Position numbers and translations under genes: made by a program
Shown here: in pieces, positions 60,451 through 64,000 of the stretch
How the letters are laid out: every line of letters starts with the position of its first letter
Numbering within the stretch: position 1 is the stretch's first letter
Assembly (NCBI GenBank): GCA_947176535.1
Contig: CAMWQU010000004.1
Location: 1-64,000 of the forward strand
Direction of reading: 5' to 3'
Origin: an uncultured Prevotellaceae bacterium
GTDB taxonomy: Bacteria; Bacteroidota; Bacteroidia; Bacteroidales; Bacteroidaceae
DNA: 64,000 nucleotides
Notes under the pieces: model-generated
Databases searched by the model: none
What the model was told of the DNA's origin: nothing
Seen by the model: only the letters and a program-made list of their open reading frames with translations

Positions 60451-61959
60451 TTGAATAGAACCCGACTGATACGAAACTTGTTTGTGCCGCGACTGCACGG
60501 GCTCGACCGGTATGCCACGGATGCGGAATATCTGCAACGCAAGGTACTCGTGCACTTGCTGAAGAAGGGCAAGCACACCCAATGGGGTGCGAAGCATGGC
60601 TATGACAAGATTCTTTCCTACGAACAGTTTGCCCGTTCGTCGGCTGTCGCCACTTACGAAGACCTGAAAACCTACATCGACCGGATGCGTCACGGCGAAC
60701 GTAACGTATTGTGGCCGGGGCAGGTCAGGTGGTATGCCAAGTCGAGCGGTACGACGAACGACAAGAGTAAGTTCATCCCCGTGACGTCCGACGGTCTGCG
60801 CGATACTCACTACCGGGGCGGAAAGGATGTTGTTGCGTGGTATCTCAGGAATAACCCGAACAGCCGTCTTTTCGACGGTCGGGCCCTCATCCTGGGAGGA
60901 AGCCATGCCCCCAATTACAACCTGCCTCATTCACTCGTGGGTGACCTCAGTGCCATACTCATAGAGAACATCAATCCGCTGGTGAACCTTATTCGCGTTC
61001 CCAACAAGAAGACGGCCCTGCTGTCCGACTTTGAGGAGAAGCGCGAACGCATTGCCCGCGAGGCCATAAATAAGGATGTCACGAACCTGAGCGGCGTACC
61101 CTCGTGGATGCTGTCGGTATTGAATGCCGTCCTCGATGTGTCCGGGAAAGCGAACATCAGCGACGTCTGGCCCCACTTGGAAGTTTTCTTCCACGGCGGA
61201 GTGGCTTTCACCCCCTATCGCGAACAGTTCCGTCGCATCATTGCCAGTCCCCTCATGCACTACATGGAGACTTACAATGCCTCGGAAGGTTTCTTCGGCG
61301 TGCAGGACGACCCGTCCGACCCCGCCATGAGCCTGATGCTGGACTACGGAGTCTTCTATGAGTTCATTCCGATGGAGGAACTGGGTAAGCCCTCGCCTGC
61401 GGTGGTGCCGCTGTGGGGGGTGGAGACGGGGCGTAACTACGCCATGGTCATCAGTACGACAAGCGGCCTGTGGCGCTATCTGATAGGTGATACTGTCCGC
61501 TTCACCAGTCTCCACCCGTACAAGTTCATCATCACGGGACGCACGAAGTCTTTTATCAATGCTTTTGGCGAGGAACTGATTGTGGACAATGCCGAACGCG
61601 GCATCGAAGTTGCCTGCAAGGCCACGGATGCCGAGGTGCGGGAATACACGGCGGCTCCGGTTTTCATGGATGAGCATGGCCGTTGCCGTCATCAGTGGCT
61701 GATAGAGTTCAGCCGTCCTCCGGCCGACACCGAGGCCTTTGCCGCCCGTTTGGATTTGGCCCTGCAGACCCTCAACAGCGACTATGAGGCGAAGCGCTAC
61801 AAGGACATCACCCTGCAGCGGCTTCAGGTTATTCCGGCCCGTCCGGGCGTTTTTGATGACTGGCTGCGCCAGCAGGGCAAACTGGGCGGTCAGCACAAGA
61901 TTCCCCGCCTTTCCAATGAGCGGAAAGTGATAGAGGAACTTCTGAGATTAAATGGATAA
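60451..61959 (+). CDS. GH3-type acyl-acid adenylating/amido synthetase family protein
   Basis: A 502-aa member of the GH3 family of adenylate-forming enzymes (named after auxin-responsive plant proteins, not glycosidase family 3). Motifs are YAKSSGTTNDKSKFIPVT, the ATP-site segment MHYMETYNASEGFFGVQDD, YALVISTTSGLWRYLIGDTV-like text and TGRTKSFINAFGEEL. The start is a TTG at 60451: the family N-terminus (NRTRLIRNLFVPRLHGLDRY) begins there and no in-frame ATG is nearby. The bacterial substrate is unknown. Confidence 0.87.
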   Translation: MNRTRLIRNLFVPRLHGLDRYATDAEYLQRKVLVHLLKKGKHTQWGAKHGYDKILSYEQFARSSAVATYEDLKTYIDRMRHGERNVLWPGQVRWYAKSSGTTNDKSKFIPVTSDGLRDTHYRGGKDVVAWYLRNNPNSRLFDGRALILGGSHAPNYNLPHSLVGDLSAILIENINPLVNLIRVPNKKTALLSDFEEKRERIAREAINKDVTNLSGVPSWMLSVLNAVLDVSGKANISDVWPHLEVFFHGGVAFTPYREQFRRIIASPLMHYMETYNASEGFFGVQDDPSDPAMSLMLDYGVFYEFIPMEELGKPSPAVVPLWGVETGRNYAMVISTTSGLWRYLIGDTVRFTSLHPYKFIITGRTKSFINAFGEELIVDNAERGIEVACKATDAEVREYTAAPVFMDEHGRCRHQWLIEFSRPPADTEAFAARLDLALQTLNSDYEAKRYKDITLQRLQVIPARPGVFDDWLRQQGKLGGQHKIPRLSNERKVIEELLRLNG

Positions 61960-61987
61960 GTAAAGTTAGGGCATAAGAGCAAGCGCA

Positions 61988-63946
61988 ATGAGACGAACGG
62001 CCATATTTAACTACCTCGTTTTAGCTTTCAATATACTTCTGGTCGCCTGTGCCAGTATCGGCAGCCCCGACGGCGGGCCTTACGACGAGACACCGCCAAA
62101 GGTCGTACAATGTACTCCCGATAATAAATCTACGGGCAATACGAAGAAGAAAGTCAGCATCCTCTTCGACGAATACATCAAGATGGAGAATGCCAGCGAG
62201 AAGGTCGTTATCTCTCCGCCACAGATAGAGATGCCGAACATCCGCACGGCGGGTAAGCGTGTGAAGATAGACCTCTTCGATTCCCTGCGTGCCAACACGA
62301 CCTACACCATTGACTTTAGTGATGCCATTGTGGACAGCAACGAGGGTAATCCGTTGGGCAAGTACACCTATTCGTTCAGCACGGGTGAGACCATCGACAC
62401 GATGGAAGTGTCCGGCACGGTGCTCAATGCCGAAGACTTGGAACCCGTCAAGGGAATATTGGTGGGGCTGTATGCTGCCGATTCCACCTACAGTGATACC
62501 CTCTTCACGAGTTCGCCGCTCATCCGTGTTGCGCGGACAAACGGCAGCGGACAGTTCACCATCAAGGGAGTGAAAAACGGGGCCTATCATGCCTTTGCCC
62601 TTCAGGATATGGACGGCAACTATTATTTCAGTCAGAAGAGCGAGGTGCTGGCTTTCGATACGGCTTCGTATTCCACCAGTCATCGCCCCGACCTGAGGCC
62701 CGATACCGTGTGGTCGGCCGACAGCGTCATACAGAAAATACGCATGGTGCCTTATTACCACTATTATCCCGACAATGTGGTGTTGCGTGCTTTCCTTGAG
62801 GCCGGTCAGGACAAACATCTGCTGAAGACGGAGCGCAAGAATCCCGACAGTTTCACCTTATACTTCACGGCACCGCAGGACACGCTGCCGCAGATTACGG
62901 GCATAGGATTCGACGCGGAGCGGACGCTGTTGGCCGACCCCTCGCTTCACAACGACACGATAACGTACTGGATTACAGATACGCTCGTCTCTTATCCCGA
63001 CACTATTGCTTTTGCTCTGACTTACCCCGACACGGACACGCTGGGTATCGACCGGCTGCGGACGGACACGCTGGAACTGGTGGCGAGGAACACACATGCC
63101 AAGCTGGAGAAAGAGCGGCAAAAGAACTCCGAGGAGTGGCAGAAACAGCGTGAAAAGCGGATAAAGAAGAGCAAGGGCGAGGTGAAACCCGAGGAAAACC
63201 CCTACGAAACTGTTTATATGACCACGCAACTGAATCCTTCGGGCACGCTCGATCCCAATCAGAATATCACGTTCACGTTTGGCGAACCCATTGCAGAGGT
63301 CGATATGGAGCACGTGCACTTTACGCTGAAGGTGGACTCCGAATACGTGGCCGCTCCCTTCCTGTTGCAGCCCGTACCCGGGAAAATCTGTCAGTATCGC
63401 CTTTACGCCGAATGGGAGCCGCAGGAGAGATACCGCTTTGAGGCCGACAGCCTGGCTTTCAAGAGCGTGCTTGGCCACTATGCGAAGTCCATGAAGAACG
63501 AGTTTCGTGTCCGCTCTCTCGACGAGTACGGGGCCATCTTCATCCGCCTCGTCGGTGTGGAGAAAGGCGACACGGCAGACTACATCGTGCAGTTGCTGAA
63601 CAAGAGCGACAAACCCGTGGTCTCGCAGAAAGCCGTGGACGGGCGCGCCGACTTCTTCTACCTGAAGCCCACCGAGTATTACATGCGCCTCATCATCGAC
63701 CGCAACCGGAACGGGCGGTGGGACACGGGAGACTACCGGAGTCAGACGCCGCCGGAGGAAGTGTTCTACTTCCCCCGTCCCATCCCTCTGCGGGCAAAGT
63801 TCGAGATGGAGCAGGACTGGAATTTCCGTTCCATAGAAGCCACCCGCCAGAAACCCCAGGCCATCACCAAGCAGAAACCGGATAAGGAGAAAACCGTGAA
63901 GAACAAAAACCGGCAGCGCGAGCTGGACAAGCAGCAGAAACGCTAA
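61988..63946 (+). CDS. Ig-like (Big_5) domain lipoprotein
   Basis: A 652-aa lipoprotein, lipobox LLVAC (Cys about residue 21, then ASIGSPDGGPYDETPPKVVQ). The Big_5 Ig-like domain (about 38-135) reads VSILFDEYIKMENASEKVVISP and NTTYTIDFSDAIVDSNEGNP. A carboxypeptidase-regulatory-like domain follows (about 140-220, TVLNAEDLEPVKGILVGLY). The tail (about 610-652) is highly basic and Gln/Lys-rich, probably disordered. This family is widespread in Bacteroidetes but has no known function. It follows the GH3-type gene by 28 nt. Confidence 0.82.
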   Translation: MRRTAIFNYLVLAFNILLVACASIGSPDGGPYDETPPKVVQCTPDNKSTGNTKKKVSILFDEYIKMENASEKVVISPPQIEMPNIRTAGKRVKIDLFDSLRANTTYTIDFSDAIVDSNEGNPLGKYTYSFSTGETIDTMEVSGTVLNAEDLEPVKGILVGLYAADSTYSDTLFTSSPLIRVARTNGSGQFTIKGVKNGAYHAFALQDMDGNYYFSQKSEVLAFDTASYSTSHRPDLRPDTVWSADSVIQKIRMVPYYHYYPDNVVLRAFLEAGQDKHLLKTERKNPDSFTLYFTAPQDTLPQITGIGFDAERTLLADPSLHNDTITYWITDTLVSYPDTIAFALTYPDTDTLGIDRLRTDTLELVARNTHAKLEKERQKNSEEWQKQREKRIKKSKGEVKPEENPYETVYMTTQLNPSGTLDPNQNITFTFGEPIAEVDMEHVHFTLKVDSEYVAAPFLLQPVPGKICQYRLYAEWEPQERYRFEADSLAFKSVLGHYAKSMKNEFRVRSLDEYGAIFIRLVGVEKGDTADYIVQLLNKSDKPVVSQKAVDGRADFFYLKPTEYYMRLIIDRNRNGRWDTGDYRSQTPPEEVFYFPRPIPLRAKFEMEQDWNFRSIEATRQKPQAITKQKPDKEKTVKNKNRQRELDKQQKR

Positions 63947-64000
63947 GTCGCGGTTAAACGGTGGCTCCGGAAGACGGTCTAACCGAACAGTATGATTATG
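63947..64000 (+). other. Right edge, possible start of another gene
   Basis: ATG codons occur at 63992 and 63998 but only a few bases remain, so no gene can be called. Confidence 0.2.

Noticed and set aside
60451..61959. Reading the GH3-family name as glycoside hydrolase family 3
   Set aside because: The motifs (SSGTTNDKSKFIP, ASEGFFGVQ, GRTKSFINAFGEE) are of the GH3 auxin-responsive adenylating family, not of beta-glucosidases.

Overview
The window looks like chromosomal DNA from a Bacteroidales species, most likely Prevotellaceae (Prevotella/Paraprevotella-like). Four things point there. Many genes have the Bacteroidetes promoter (a -7 box TAnnTTTG, often with a TTG/TTTG box 19-20 nt upstream) and no clear Shine-Dalgarno. 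There is an Mfa/FimA-type fimbrial operon. A PorE-like component of the type IX secretion system (T9SS) is present. Cobalamin uptake uses BtuB with a BtuG-like surface lipoprotein. Most of the sequence is GC-rich, so a few AT-rich cassettes stand out. The genus is inferred, not proven.

Layout: 1-5.8 kb holds a gene tail, tRNA-Leu, lptB (LPS export), the lipid-transport pair mlaE-mlaF, a GH95 fucosidase-like enzyme and a small conserved-looking gene. On the minus strand, 6.0-12.7 kb holds CapA-like, NlpC/P60 and M23-LysM cell-wall proteins, a PorE-like lipoprotein and topoisomerase III. A secreted GH43-LamG arabinanase-like enzyme follows (12.8-15.8 kb), then 1.1 kb of repeat-rich non-coding DNA. 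The fimbrial operon fills 16.9-27.4 kb: DUF3575, DUF3868/OmpA-like, major fimbrillin, Mfa2-like anchor, accessory fimbrillin and a 1163-aa DUF4906-like probable tip protein.

A small defence island occupies 27.6-31.1 kb. It holds an AbiL-like pair (AAA ATPase plus RloB/TOPRIM nuclease) and a Panacea-type antitoxin with an unrecognised partner, each bracketed by copies of one GC-rich repeat. The next apparent operon joins the anaerobic ribonucleotide reductase genes nrdD-nrdG to six cobalamin-assembly genes (cobQ, cobD, cbiB, cobU, cobT, cobS; 31.4-39.8 kb). After a divergent HxlR regulator/flavin reductase locus comes a cobalamin-riboswitch operon for B12 capture and uptake (DUF4465 lipoprotein, BtuG-like propeller, PKD lipoprotein, BtuB, BtuF, BtuC). 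No BtuD ATPase lies with it.

A DPE2-type 4-alpha-glucanotransferase (49.4-52.0 kb) is followed by an AT-rich cassette (52.3-55.6 kb). It encodes a TerB-like protein, a four-helix membrane coiled-coil protein and a vWA-like lipoprotein. It is flanked on both sides by arrays of a 22-nt tandem hairpin repeat that also occurs at two other places in the window. The last part is ordinary housekeeping: tRNA-Met, an LptF/LptG permease, RibBA, an aspartate aminotransferase, a GH3-type adenylating enzyme and an Ig-like lipoprotein.

The points most worth a second look are the dispersed 22-nt arrays, the TerB/coiled-coil/vWA trio they bracket, and the repeat-bracketed AbiL-Panacea island.
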